This document shows, one piece after another, positions 36,098 to 48,424 of a stretch of DNA of 64,000 nt. Source of the stretch: Ascaphus truei (taxonomy: Eukaryota > Chordata > Amphibia > Anura > Ascaphidae); assembly GCA_036426205.1 (NCBI GenBank), contig CM071568.1:41009221-41073220 (forward strand). Reading direction: 5' to 3'. Every line of letters begins with the position of its first letter. Within the stretch, counting starts at the first letter, position 1. The notes beneath the pieces were generated by a model. That model made no database searches. It saw only the letters and a program-made list of their open reading frames with translations, and was not told where the DNA came from. Both the position numbers and the translations under genes were made by a program.

Positions 36098-36278
36098 GGG
36101 GTGGCCAACTCCAGTCCTCAAGGGCCACCAACAGGTCAGGTTTTCTGGATATCCCTGCTTCAGCATAGGTGGCACAATCAGTGACTCATGCAAAGACTGA
36201 GCCACCTGTGCTGAAGCAGGGATATCCTGGAAACCAGACCTATTGGCTGCCCGTGAGGACTAGCGTTGACTACCCTTG
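36098..36278. mobile_element. Palindromic hAT MITE (family hAT-A), copy 3
   Basis: Arms GGTGGCCAACTCCAGTCCTC and the complement ending GTTGACTACCCTTG. CCTTAGATC is duplicated at 36089-36097 and 36279-36287. The inner arms with GGATATCCCTGCTTCAGCA face their complement. Confidence 0.85.
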
Positions 36279-36834
36279 CCTTAGATCAACTAGAAGACTC
36301 CCAGAAACGAATTGCAGTCCTCCGTCAGGAAGAAGTAGAATCCATATGATGTGGCAGGGTGTCAACAACAGCATTGCATTTGTAACGCAATAACATGCAT
36401 CTGTTCTTGATATCGTATATAGACCCAGACTACAGTACATCACACCGTGTGATACTTGCGTAAAAGCAATTGAACACACTGAAAATCTTGATAATACTTT
36501 AAAGTGCAAGTCAAAAAATGCCTTTTTTTTCTTTCTGAATGCTTTTAGTTTTATTTCAGACATGTATTTGGAAGTGTTGAAATATATATATATATATACT
36601 TTAGGTCTTACACCGCATGATTTTCTCCTTTTCATAGTTATCTGAACTTGTGTCTGTGTCCTGTCCCCCCACTCCCGGAGATATGTACACTTTTTCTGTG
36701 CCAGTTCTGACACAAAAAAAAACCCTCCAAATATAACTGCGGGCTAAAAAACATGGCCACCATTGTCACAATAGAAAGTCATGACACATCTCCCAATGAC
36801 ATCACAGCTTTCTATTGGCTGCTGGCCATATAAT

Positions 36835-37030
36835 AATAGCATGTTCTTGTATAGCACTGCTGGTTTTAGGCACAGGTCCCCATGGAGTTTATAATCTATG
36901 TTTTTGGTGCCTGAGGCGCAGGGAGATAAAGTAACTTGCTCAAGGTCACAAGAAGCCGACACCAGGAATTGAACCAGGTTCCACTGCTCAGTGCCAGTCA
37001 GTGTCTTTACTCACTGAGCCACTCCTTCTC
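36835..37030 (-). mobile_element. tRNA-derived CORE-SINE, full length
   Basis: Minus strand: the head GGAGTGGCTCAGTGAGTAAAG has an A-box-like TGGCTCAGTGAG (37021-37010), followed by a B-box-like GGTTCAATTCC (36975-36965). Next comes the MIR/CORE-type GACCTTGAGCAAGTTACTTT module. An exact 9-bp duplication CCATATAAT flanks it (36826-36834 and 37031-37039), as expected for LINE-mediated retroposition. Confidence 0.85.
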
Positions 37031-37234
37031 CCATATAATTCATCCAAGATTGACGGCTGCACATCTATAGTGAGCAGGCTCGCCGCTCTTAACATCGGGG
37101 GACCACCGCTGAGCCTCACGGCACCCCCCAGTTAAGATAATAATAATAATATTTTTTTAAATCAGGGAATGCTACTTTAAAGTAATATGTGTTCATGGTT
37201 AATACTTTGTGTCCACATTTGACAAGCCATTAAA

Positions 37235-37685
37235 AAAATGAGAATTATCCGACACAATGCGTTACTCAAAATGGCGTTGTAAAGCGAAACGTTGTAAAGC
37301 GAAACACGTTTTCCCATAGAAACACTGTGTAAATGAAAGGTTCCGTTCCTGAAGGCATTTTTAACACTAAAATACACCAAATATTTTATGCAGGCAATAA
37401 GATATGCAGCACACACATAAATTATATAGTGTATATACTGTATTATATATATAATATAACATAATAAATAATATATTATATAGTATAATATAACATTATA
37501 TAGTATAATATTATATATATACGCTCTTAGGACGCTTTGCAACGTTGTTTATGTGAATGTGTATATATATACACACATACACAACGTTGCAAAGCGTTGT
37601 AAAAATGAATATAGGTATGCATTGCATAGCGTTGGATAAGCCATTCGTTGTAAAGCGAAGCGTTGTAAAACAAGGACTGCCTGTA
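37235..37685. mobile_element. Mariner/Tigger-like element with AT-rich interior
   Basis: The right end is GTTGTAAAACAAGGACTGCCTGTA. Boxes gttgtaaagcgaa occur near both ends (about 37270-37305 and 37645-37670). The interior 37420-37600 is almost pure AT with TA repeats. The left terminal repeat is not intact. Confidence 0.55.
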
Positions 37686-37809
37686 TTCCAATTCTAATTA
37701 GAGCATATACTGTACTATACTGTATGTATGTGGAAAACTGATTTAAACTACTACAGCAGTCACATACTGTACAGTTAAGATAATCAAGGCATTCTCAATA
37801 TCGTACGCA

Positions 37810-38095
37810 GGGGTTTTCTGGGGGGGGAGACGCGGCGGTTACAGAGGCCCCGCACTTCCCCGAAGCCATTTAAATTAAATGCCGGGGATCGCGTGAGGCC
37901 TCTGTAAAACTCCCTTTCCTTCCAGCGCCGCTACCGCGAGGTCACATGATGTCACGGTGCCATGGCAATGTGACGTCACATGACCCCGTGGCTTCAGTTG
38001 ATGCCGGAGCCAAGCCGGGGGGGGGGGGGGGGCGCGAGTGGGGGGGGGGAGAGAGAGCAGGCAGGGGGGCGCAGGAAGAAAACTTTGCGCAGCCC
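37810..38095. mobile_element. hAT-B MITE, left end degraded
   Basis: Interior blocks ggcggttacagaggccccgc and tgccatggcaatgtgacgtc match the family, as does the right end ggcgcaggaagaaaactttgcgcagccc. A G run of about 14 lies near 38017-38031. Confidence 0.7.
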
Positions 38096-39904
38096 ATTCA
38101 ATGTTGGAGGGGCTGTAATGTGATTCTACACGGCAGTGATGGAGTTAAATGAAAATGCTTCTCTGGAATAAAGGTTTTTGAATGATTATTATTGCATTAT
38201 GTGTGCCAGCACATTGAGATACGTTGTTTTGTTTTTCAATCTTGTTATTTCAATCTACTCAATGCCATTTGGCTCACCGTGCATTTGCTTCCACACACAT
38301 ACTCCTTCCTTTCCCTTTCCTGTTGTTTTCTTTGTGTTTGCACCTTATCCTGTCTTTTATTTCACACCCACCCGTGCACATCCTCTTTTGTCTGTACCCA
38401 CACAGGTGTACCTGTTCCTTTTAACCTTTCATATAACACTTCTCTTATCACATATCTTATTGGCCTGTTCTATGTTGACCTCTCCATCTCCAATGTTGAC
38501 CAGCACATGATATGCTATTTGAATAGGAAACACATTTTAGAATAGAATTATGTTTCATGGAGTAAACAAAACAAATAGTATTTTTTTGCCTTTTTATAGT
38601 ATCTTCCATCAGATGAGGATCTTTAATGGAATGCAGAATATACCAAAGCTTCACTAGTAATACAATGCCTTGTCTGCGCTCGCAAAACAACATGATGGGA
38701 TGTGTTTTATGCAACATATCAATGCAGGTTTTCTAGTATGTAAATAACAAAATGGTCTTAATTTGGTTGAATTCGGTATTTATGTTTTACTGCCACATAG
38801 GCAATAGTGTACATAGTTATGATGTATAAATAATTCTTATATGACTCATTTTACATATATATAAAATACAGTACTCAGAAATACTTCTCAGCGTTTTGCT
38901 TCTCGGCGATCTGCCAATACGGCAATACCGAGAAAGAGGCCGCTATGTGTGCGCATGCGCAGAAGGGGGGCGGCCGAGGTCGCGCATGCGCACAACGGGG
39001 GAGTGGCAGAGTTCGCACATGTGAAGAAAGAGGACGGCCGAGTCTGCGTATGCGGATAAAGGGTAGGAAAGACGGAAAATCGCTGATGGACATAGCAAAT
39101 GCTATGTTCCGCTTTTCGGCGATTTTCGCTTTCTGGCGGCAGCCTAGATCGGAACCTGCCGTATGAGTGGGGCCCTACTGAATATATACACTCTGTACAG
39201 ATGGATAGATTCTGTAGATAGATAAATTGATAGATAAATAGATGCATGTGCGTGTATATAACTATGCATATATATGTCTATGTAAATTGTAATTATGAAA
39301 CTTAAGAAATTCCTGTATGGAATTCGTAGTAGGTTGTTTTCAGTGTCAGTGGATTATACTTACGCCATATAACTATACCATCAAAAAGGTAGAAAATGCC
39401 CAAGACCTTCTTTTCAGTTTTCAATTTAAAAGAAAATTATTTCATTAGAAGAAAAAAAAAAGAAGAGAATCACCAGTTTGGATGTTGGAGAATGCGGAGC
39501 CTGATGAAACCAGCTGAAGAGACAAACCGAGTGTACAGATGCAGATTAGGCTTCAGAAGATGAGGGTGTAAAAGGGATTTAATGGTAGGATGGATTATAG
39601 AAATCCTTGTAACAATGTTAAATAATTATAGTTCCAGCCGAGATCAAAGCAGTGCTGATTGAACCCCTCAAGCTGCTAACACGAAGCATTTAAAAAAAAA
39701 AAAAGAAACCCTGTGAGATTGGTCAGCCTGTATGGAGTGTCCTCTGATCTGCTGAAATTCCAACTGCACGAACACCAGACATAAAGTGGAATTGAAGGTG
39801 TATATATTCAAAATTGGTGGTAACAAGTGTTATTTAAGTGTAAGCAAGAGTACTGTATATTTTTCCTAGAATGCAGGTCAACCCAAAAGTGTATATATAC
39901 CGTG

Positions 39905-39927
39905 TACACACACACACACACAAATAA

Positions 39928-39980
<53 letters not shown>
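39905..39980. repeat. (CA)n microsatellite
   Basis: CA repeat of about 75 bp with one interruption near 39922-39930. Confidence 0.95.
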
Positions 39981-39983
<3 letters not shown>

Positions 39984-40609
39984 ATAAAATACCCATTATT
40001 ATGCTTGCATGTCTCCCCAAACATGCTCCAGTCACCATTTTGTCACGTTATATGGTGGTTAAGCTGCAGACATGGTGTCTGGGTAGTTTTCACTGTTTTT
40101 GTAGGCGTTTGCATCTCTCTGGATTTATTAAACCCTTTTAGCATGTCCAAACCGCGCAGAAAATGCAGTTGTTTGCACCTGATTTGGTTCTGGCTGTGCA
40201 ATCTGCAATCTCACCCACATCTTTTTCTCTCACCCTCTCTCTCTCCCCCACCTCTCTCCTTTTCTCACCACCTCTCTCTCTCCTCCCACTAAGTACCGTC
40301 TTAACACATGGGCACACTGGGCAGTTGCCTGGGGACTCCACGAGCATAGGGGCCCCATGCTAATCTATGCACAGACCAGAATTTAACACTAATTTTCCGA
40401 TCACCCGCCTCAACATTCAAATCTCCCGCTAAATGGGTAGAAGGAGAAAAATTACGACTTGTAGCGGAGAGTTGGCATGTCTGCATTGCATGTCTGGAGG
40501 TACCATTAAATATCAGTTTATTTTATCGATAATTTACATTTTTATTCTTGTGAGTGGTTGTGTAGGCAGTGCACTGCTTTGCCCGGGGGCCTATAATGCC
40601 CCCACCTCT

Positions 40610-40795
40610 GTCTCGCCCCCATATCTCTAACACAATAACCCCCCCATCTCTAACACAATAACCCCCATCTCTAATACAATAACCCCTTCTCTAACACCGA
40701 CCCCCCCATCGTTAACACATTAAGCCCTCCCACATCTGTAACACAATTAATCCCCCCCCCCCAATCTCTAACACACACAAACCACCCCCATACCT
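40610..40795. repeat. Minisatellite, unit about 21-24 bp (CCCCCATCTCTAACACAATAA)
   Basis: Seven or so diverged direct copies built on ccccatctctaacacaataa. Confidence 0.8.
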
Positions 40796-42119
40796 TGGGG
40801 GGAGACCTACAGTGCCGAATCGAGCCAGAAGTTGGCCAACTCTTCCGGCACTGGTGCAGACCTAACACCTACTGTATTTTCCTTGACCCATATTTAGCTG
40901 TATAAGCGGATTAATACCGCAGGTACCGAGGTCAGGGGTACTGCATCTGTGCAATAAAATGAATGGGAAGGGTCACTTTTGCATGTAATTCCCTGGAATC
41001 CTGATTTGCAGCCTAACCACTGTATGACGTGACGATAGGGTGAACGAAAGAGGTTTGGGGTTCTGTGAAAGATATGCAAACACACTCGTGGGTACAGTAT
41101 TTTCATCTTTGTTCTACAGACTTATGACACATTGTGCAACTGTAAATATACTGTACATGAAAGAGAAACCTTAAACACAAAGAATCAAGTATGTATGCAT
41201 ACTGTACATGCTAGATACTGTATACCCAGTTGTGGACACCCAGCAGAATTATATGGTTTTGTAATGAGAAAAACATAAGATCTATTTAATCTCTCCTAGT
41301 TGCCACTTGATGCTTTACACACAAGCTAAAGAAGAGGCAATTGAACCTTGGAACATACTACTATGTATGTTCATAAAACACATTACAAGGGGAATAGCCA
41401 TACAATATTAATCAGCATTTTGTATCAAGATACGAATGCCATTCTCTGGTTTGGTAGATTTGAATCTTACTTATAAAAATTCAAACCTTTTGACTTTCAT
41501 ATAATATTTGATGATTTTATATGAAGGTATTTTCATTTGGTTTTAAATACATGTCAAATGTTATCTCATTTTAAATTATGGGTCTCTGACCCATAACCCT
41601 ATATTTCCATATTTTTTTGTCACTTGAGGGGGATCCACCCATAACATTCCGTTAATTAAGTTCTTTGTAATAAATATTCATATATTTTACAGTTGGCAGC
41701 AATATACAGTGCACTGGGCTATTAGTGAGAAGGACTGACTAGCTTAAAGGAAAATAAAGATCTCCCAGGCAGGGATTTCCTTTCCTAATGTACTCTAATG
41801 TAATGTTTTTGCACTTGTTGTATTATAATTCTCTGTATTGTATTATCTGTGGTAAAGAGCTGGATAGACAATTGGCATTATACAATTCAAAATTTACTGC
41901 ACGTAGTATATAAAATATTGTCGTAAAGAGAATATTAATGAAAGGTGCCTCTTAAAATATAAACGTTGTTATGCTAAATAAGCAAATACATTCATTTTAA
42001 ATGTAACTGTCATTGGCAGGAAATATGGTTTTCTTTAACCCAGGCTGTGCTGAAAAGCTGTGTAGGCAGAAGCTTACAGTACATGTTCCTGTTAAAATGG
42101 ATACAAAATAAAGAGTGAC

Positions 42120-42320
42120 ACATTGTGACCATTTGCATGTAATTACCCAGAATCCCTGGCTGCAGTGGAAACACTGTTTGCTAAGCGATAATGGGGAATG
42201 GCGGGGCTGAAGACCTGTCTGAGACATGCAAATGCACCACAAGTGGTATTTTTATTTCGTGTAGACTGTAAAGTGGAGGGTTAGGTCACTTTCTGTTTCC
42301 CACCATGACTTTGTTAATAT
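42120..42320 (+). mobile_element. Hammerhead-family retroelement body fragment
   Basis: catttgcatgtaattaccca, gctgcagtggaaacactg, gcggggctgaagacctg and gacatgcaaatg follow the body seen at 5.8 and 34.4 kb. The copy continues to GTGGAGGGTTAGGTCACTTT and CACCATGACTTTGTTAA, the same order as the 34.5 kb copy. A short relative (ttttgcatgtaattccctgg) lies at about 40977-41010. Confidence 0.65.
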
Positions 42321-43243
42321 CTGGTAGGAGATATCAGAATTACTTCATCCTTAACATACAGTTGTCACAATTCAGAATTCCCTAACGTTATCTGCACATG
42401 GAACCACTGGGGAACTTTTTGTGCACTCTATTTTCACGCACTCTCTGCAAATGCATTTCTACTTTATGACTGATGGTCTAAATTCTGATACTCTGAAACC
42501 CTACACTTGTTCTTTGTTGGTTATTTGGATTCATCTGTATAGAAACTGCGAACATTAAATGTCCGCACTGTTAATTTCATGTGAATCAATTCCATCTGTA
42601 ATGTCGTAGATGGAGAATGGTTCTTTGAGACTCTGATGTGATTTCACTTAACCACTTTGTTACCAGAGGGGCTAGCAGTGAACTGCCTAATGCCCACCAA
42701 TGCATTGCAGGTCTGGGGAGGAGGTGGGGGTTTCTAGGGCGGGTGTGCAGTGGGCGGGGAGGTTTGTGACGTGTGTAAGGGGAGCAGAGGTTTCTCGAGT
42801 GGTCGCAGAAAGGGAGGTCTTAATAATAAATATATATATATATATAATGCAGATGTAGCTTATAATAGCAATAATTTCCCCAGAAGATAGCATTACCTGG
42901 CCATTAATTCCTGAATGGTTTAAATGCCCTCAGTTTTGCCTCAACCCCTTCACCCTGGGCATTAAGGGCCAGGTAATGCTCTGTCTAGAGGGAATACTCA
43001 CTGAATTGTAAGCTCTTCAATTACTTGCTTTTTTATAGTTTATTCAGCGATTTATCAACTGTACAAAATCTGTTCTGTAATATAGAAATCATTATTTTGA
43101 AGCCCGTTGTGCACCTTTGGTTTATGGGATAATGGGTTATAATGTAGTTTTTGCAGTTATTAGCTTTTTCAACTCTTTATTGAATCCCAAAAACCGTATG
43201 TAGTCCAGGTAACAAACATATAACTTCAGGCTTCCTTCACTTA

Positions 43244-43563
43244 GGCCGCGGCCATGCTGAGAGCGACGGCACGTGCAACGCAAACAAAAGGTCGTACCTC
43301 AATGAGAACGGTCGTAGAGCGCGTGTATGTGTGCGCGAGAGCGTGTCCGATTTTTTTGCGCAACAAAATATTTGATTTAGTTGCGCGACGACCGGGTCAC
43401 GTGAGCTGTTCAGCCAATGAGGGTGAACCAGCTCTGTGATGTCATGGCCCCGCCTCCCCGCCGTGTCTCCCCCTAGGCCTCCCCGTCGTGTCTCCCCCTA
43501 CGGTATGCGCGCGTGTCGCCACATGCTCCGGCGCCCACGCGGGCGCCTTGTATAGCCTCGGCC
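43244..43563. mobile_element. PIF/Harbinger-type MITE with promoter-like motifs
   Basis: Inverted ends GGCCGCGGCCATGCT and TATAGCCTCGGCC, with TTA at both flanks (43241-43243 and 43564-43566). The interior is CpG-rich, with CACGTG (43398-43403), CCAAT (43414-43418), TGATGTCA (43437-43444) and CCCCGCCTCC. Closely related to 57741-57990. Confidence 0.75.
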
Positions 43564-44844
43564 TTATACATGCTTTTTTTCTTTTTTTTTTTACATGTTT
43601 AAGAAATAAAACACAAAAATAAATGTTACATTTCTAGAACAGAAGTCTAGCAACTTAAAGTAATCAATTAATGTTATAAAAACGAACGTTATTCTCCAGG
43701 GAAAATACGTATCTTCTTATAGATGATAAAATGCATTTGTATGATCTATAAGGTTGTGAACTTATATTTTTATAAATATTGGCCGTATTTAAGACACGGT
43801 CCCCGTTCTGTTTAATGGGACATTTCCCCTGCATACTATAGCAAAATTCACTTGCAAATAACCGTACAGTATCTGGCAACTGCTTGGATGTATTTCACCT
43901 TTGGGATCGTGTCCATACTGTATGCAAGATTTTCTTTCATTGATTCAGCAGTCTGCATCTGTTCATGCAACAGTGGTACAATCTTCTTTTTATAGACCAG
44001 TAAAAAAAAAATGCAATTTTAAAAGCAGTTATGATTTATCTAAACACACCAACCAAATGAAATCTCGGTTCTTTTACTGCTGCAATAAAATCATTTTACA
44101 GTCAGTAACATGCAACTCACTGGAGTAACAGCATTTGTTTCTAAACAAATATTTAGGCATAAGACCATGACACATCTGTAAGTCATTTTAAAAGGGTTAT
44201 CATTCCATTTCTGCGCTTCATTTTTTATCGCTAGAAAACAACCTTTAATGCAGCCTCTTTACAGCTATTGTGAATCTCAATGCCTAATTCGGAACTGGCA
44301 TGAGTGCAAGAGTGCTTTTGTACATGTGTAGTGGGTATAAGGAACTATGTCATCTTAAAACACAATTCACCCACTACATTCATTCTCTTGGCAAAACACC
44401 ACTGATCTTGTGCTTTGTTCTGGCATGTACTTGGAAACATTTTCTGGAAGATAGTAATCACTAACACCAGGCATTTTGAATTCACAGCTTTTAAAGGAAA
44501 CATCAGAATATTAGAGGAAAAACAGGATGCAATTAGTTTGGGGTTGGCTGGATCATAAGCAAGGAGAGTGTTTGGTTCTGGCAGTGGAAAGCCAAATGTA
44601 GCTGATACTTTTAAAGAGATGTTTGTGATCTGGCAGGATAACGTACAATGGTCACGTCTTGGCTGGATGCCCAAAGGTCACAGAACTGAATCCAAAACCA
44701 GTACATTCTAGAATGAGGCTCGGGAGGATAAGTTAAAGGATCCTGATGACAAGCTAAGGGTGTGCTTACATAAGTTTGTTTGGAAAAAGGAAGGCGTTGT
44801 CCAGCAGTAAAGGGCACAAAGCACTTTGATTGTATAGCTTACAG

Positions 44845-45007
44845 CAGTGGTAGCCAACTCCAGTCTTAGAGAGTTACCCACAGATCAGGTTTTCAGGATA
44901 TCTCTGCTTCAGCACATTTGGCGCGATGAGCCACCTGTGCTGAAGCAGGGATATCCTGAAAACCTCACCTGTTGGTAGCTCTTGAGGACTGGAGTTGGCC
45001 GCCCCAG
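44845..45007. mobile_element. Palindromic hAT MITE (family hAT-A), copy 4
   Basis: It starts CAGTGGTAGCCAACTCCAGTC and ends ACTGGAGTTGGCCGCCCCAG. An exact 8-bp duplication GCTTACAG flanks it (44837-44844 and 45008-45015). Confidence 0.9.
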
Positions 45008-45071
45008 GCTTACAGTATATGTTATTTGCCAACACACTATGTAAAATGTCACGTGTATTTTATGTGTGCCT

Positions 45072-45290
45072 AACATTATTTATTTATAAAATGTTTTACC
45101 AGTAAGTAATACATTGAGAGTTACCTCACGTTTCCAAGTATGTCCTGGGCACAGAGTTTTGATGACAAATACATGGGTATAAATACATTAACATTAAATG
45201 AACAGAGTTATATACATATATATAAAGACATTTCATGAACAGTTTCACATATTTGATCTTTTAGGCGTATTAATCAAAGAACCCTAAAGT
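45072..45290 (-). mobile_element. Rex1-like LINE 3' tail
   Basis: ttatttataaaatgttttac followed by gtaagtaatacattgagag and tatgtcctgggcac is the complement of the Rex1-like 3' end at 21505-21600. Confidence 0.75.
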
Positions 45291-45299
45291 CTATCAGAT

Positions 45300-45750
45300 T
45301 CTTTGCTGATATAACCACCCGCCTATCTGAACAAGCTCCTCACCCCTACCACATGTAGCACTTATCATCTGTGATCTGACACCAAAAGACTGTTCATGGT
45401 CCCAAGGCTCAACAAAGTATCCGGCCGCTCCTCCTTCTCTTACCGTGCACCCCACAACTGGAACAACCTACCGGAGACTCTCACATCCACCACAAGTCTA
45501 AATTCTTTCAAAACCAAAGCTATCTCACATTTTAATCTGGTCTGTAAGTGTTACATACGCCCATAATATATATTATCTTTAACTGGGTATGCAATGTCTT
45601 GTATATAATGTATACCCTGCTCACTTATGTAACTGTATTTGTAACCATGCATTATTTGTCATCTTAACTCTATGCCCAGGACATACTTGAAAACGAGAGG
45701 TAACTCTCAATGTATTACTTCCTGGTAAAACATTTTATAAATAAAATAAA
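45300..45750 (+). mobile_element. Rex1-like LINE 3' end including C-terminal coding remnant
   Basis: The plus frame contains KRLFMVPRLNKVSGRSSFSY, then NWNNLPETLTSTTSLNSFKT and CYIRP, near-identical to the C terminus of the 21.7 kb element, after a stop. It is followed by the family 3' UTR and (ATAAA)n tail. It meets the copy at 45072-45290 head to head. Confidence 0.8.
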
Positions 45751-46071
45751 TAAATATTATTTTATGCTATTGCTTTTGTCATTCGTGACTCACTGATAAA
45801 AGCTGTGGGAAAATGCAGAAGACATGTTGCGCTGTATGGAGGCACGGCTTGGTGGGGACTCAAAGCTATCCCAAACTACTGTATTGTTTTTATATACAGG
45901 ATAGGAAGTGATTGGGTTTTGTTGCAAGGAAAATACAAATTAGCATGCATCAAATCCAGTAATCCATTTTATACACATTCTTTGTTATACTGCTTTCATC
46001 TGCTTAGTCATAACACATTACACCAGTGTTAAAAGTCATTAAAAAAAAACGTAGCAGTTATCTGTCTGCAG

Positions 46072-46156
46072 AAATGTCCCAGAAATGTTGCAGCATTACT
46101 GGGAGATTGCCCCAGATTTTCCCAGGCAAGTGTTCGGATACTCGTGGCTGCATCAG
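46072..46156. mobile_element. Right-end fragment of the 10 kb/28 kb MITE family
   Basis: gttgcagcattactgggaga and acccaggcaagtgtt-like sequence, then actcgtggctgcatc, match the right arm of 28123-28803 without the nested insertion. Confidence 0.7.
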
Positions 46157-46642
46157 TATGTAATATATTTAAGTAAATTTGACAATTAATAAACATTGGG
46201 CCAGAGCTTTTTAAACTTAAATGTATGTTATATATAGGCATTGCAGAAGAGGTCAATAACTAGGTCAGTACATTAAATAAGCTCACCATTTGTTACCAAA
46301 ATATTGAGAAAAAGTGAGTGAAACTGTTTCAATTGCAAATACTTTTGTAAAAATGTTTTTTTTTTTAAAGATCATCTGAAGGCAAATTGATCTTTATAGG
46401 TTTTACTATTATGAAAGGTTTTTTTTCTGCAGGAAAATTAATTGAAATCCAACGAGGAGGGAATCATCAGGAGCTGCAAACTACCTTCCCGTTAGTGGTG
46501 AAGGTAACACAGAGTCGATTTCACAGGAGAAAAAGGGAGGAGGAAACGTTCTCTCTTATTTTAGCTTAATTGTGAAGAAGTGACCAAAGGGGAAACACCA
46601 CATCTTTCTCTGTTGCTCATTCTCCATGAAAACAAACTACTG

Positions 46643-46977
46643 TACAGGCATACCCCGGTTTAAGGACACACTCTTTAAGTACACTCGCGAGTAAGTACAT
46701 ATCGCTCAATAGGAAAACGGCAGCTCGCGCATGTGCATGTCAGCACGTCCTGGACAGCAATGCCAGCTCCCTACCTGTACGAAGCTGCGCACAAGCAGGG
46801 AGACTATAGAGCCTGTTACACATGCGTTATTTACATCAGTTATGCACGTATATGACAATTGCAGTACAGTACATGCATCGATAAGTGGGAAAAAGGTACT
46901 GCTTCACTTTAAGTACATTTTCACTTTACATACATGCTCTGGTCCCATTGCGTACGTTAATGCGGGGTATGCCTGTA
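46643..46977 (+). mobile_element. Mariner/Tigger-like element, copy 2 of 4
   Basis: TACAGGCATACCCCGGTTTAA to TGCGGGGTATGCCTGTA. Nearly the same sequence and length as 47130-47464 and 54179-54514. Confidence 0.85.
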
Positions 46978-47129
46978 TGTTATTTAAAAAAAAACGGTGC
47001 TTCCTACAATTTAAAATTAAAGTTAGTGTTAGTGACAAAGGTCCCAATGGGAACCGAAACGACGATCACACAGTAAAATCACGTGCAAGTAAAAATGCCA
47101 AGTGTGACTCCAACATATATATATTTATA

Positions 47130-47459
47130 TACAGGCATACCCCGGTTTAAGGACACTCACTTTAAGTACACTCGCGAGTAAGGACATATCGCCCAATAGG
47201 CAAACGGCAGCTCACGCATGCGCCTGGCAGCACGTCCTGAACAGCAATACCGGCTCCCTACCTGTACCGAAGCTGTGCACAAGCAGGGAAACTATAGAGC
47301 CTGTTACACATGTGTTATTTACATCAGTTATGCACGTATATGACGATTGCAGTACAGTACATGCATCGATAAGAGGGAAAAGGTAGTGCTTCACTTTAAG
47401 TACATTTTCACTTTACATACATGCTCCGGTCCCATTGCGTATGTTAATGCGGGGTATGC

Positions 47460-47464
<5 letters not shown>
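47130..47464 (+). mobile_element. Mariner/Tigger-like element, copy 3 of 4
   Basis: Same ends and interior as copy 2, in direct orientation 487 bp downstream of it, and flanked by TA repeats. Confidence 0.85.
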
Positions 47465-47513
<49 letters not shown>

Positions 47514-47541
47514 GTATGTCGTATGTATATATATATATATA
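47461..47541. repeat. (TA)n microsatellite
   Basis: TA repeats at 47461-47506 and 47526-47541 directly after copy 3. Confidence 0.9.
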
Positions 47542-47944
47542 CTATATACAATATATTAAGACAAGAGCCGGCAACCGGACGAGCGCACTACAGTGGAGAG
47601 ATGCCACCGAAGGAGAAGAATACACCACTAAGCCAAGAAAGAAGGAAAGAAATAAGTGAGCACACCGATGCGATAAAACATATGGGGGGGGAGAGAGGTT
47701 GACGGGAAAAAGAGTTAGTGTAGATAGTTGAGAGAGGAGGTAGAAAATGACAAGACCAAGGGATGCGAGTGTAGACGAGTCCTAGAAGAAGTGCAAGAGT
47801 GTGGAACAGACGGTGGGATGAGAAGGAGGCCCGGGGAGATTGGGGAAAAGAGTGCCGTGAGATATATATATATTATCAAACAAACATCACGGCTTGCACT
47901 CACTGTACTGGTTCATATAGACAGTGGCTAGTCCAAATAATAGA

Positions 47945-48212
47945 AATACAACATTACCATTGTCTCGTCCGTAAAGAAAGACTGCACTCGGTTCAGTAAT
48001 CATGAAATCTGTATTGGGCATCTGAATAGAAAAGATAGTCACCCATCCGACGTTTCGGTCCTGAATAAGGAATGAGAAGGTCCTATTCGGGACCGAAACG
48101 TCGGATTGGGTATTTATCTTTTCTATTCAGATGCCCAATACAGATTTTCATTATCTGAACCGAGTGCAGTCTTTACTTACCGTGACGAGGACAATGGTAA
48201 TGTTGTATTATA
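47945..48212. mobile_element. Head-to-head palindrome of ribozyme-like elements
   Basis: Arms of about 115-120 bp are near-perfect complements: caacattaccattg/caatggtaatgttg at the outside and gacgtttcggtcc/ggaccgaaacgtc near the centre. The plus-strand centre carries GGTCC-TATTCG-GGACC followed by GAAAC (48079-48099), a helix II plus GAAA arrangement. The CUGANGA core before it is degenerate (AATGAGA). (TA)n lies outside both arms. Confidence 0.7.
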
Positions 48213-48237
48213 TATATATATACAACAAAAAAATCAG

Positions 48238-48424
48238 TCAGCACTCTGTAGTGAAAAAAAGAAAAAAACAGATGCTAGTCCCATAGAGAGCACATAACAT
48301 ACGAACCAATCCAAGGACCAGTAAAGAGACAGCAAACTGCACGGGGTTAATCCAAAAGTTTGTATTCAAGACATAAACACACGTAAGACGACGTTTCGGT
48401 CTCACAGAGAGACCTTCCTCAGGG
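48238..48424 (-). mobile_element. Ribozyme-like retroelement, minus copy
   Basis: Minus strand: CTGAGGA (48422-48416), one extra A, then a 6-bp helix GGTCTC/GAGACC (48414-48398), GAAAC (48397-48393), a GTC loop and a GTC triplet. About 150 bp of body follows, ending in a T-rich tail beside TA repeats. No helix I partner is visible, so activity is doubtful. Confidence 0.6.

Noticed and set aside
36965..37030. tRNA gene on the minus strand
   Set aside because: A and B box-like motifs are present, but there is no cloverleaf with a matching acceptor stem. The unit continues into a CORE-SINE body with a target duplication.
39495..39530. CCTGATGAAACCAGC, resembling a ribozyme core start
   Set aside because: No complementary helix II and no GAAAC follow at the right distance.
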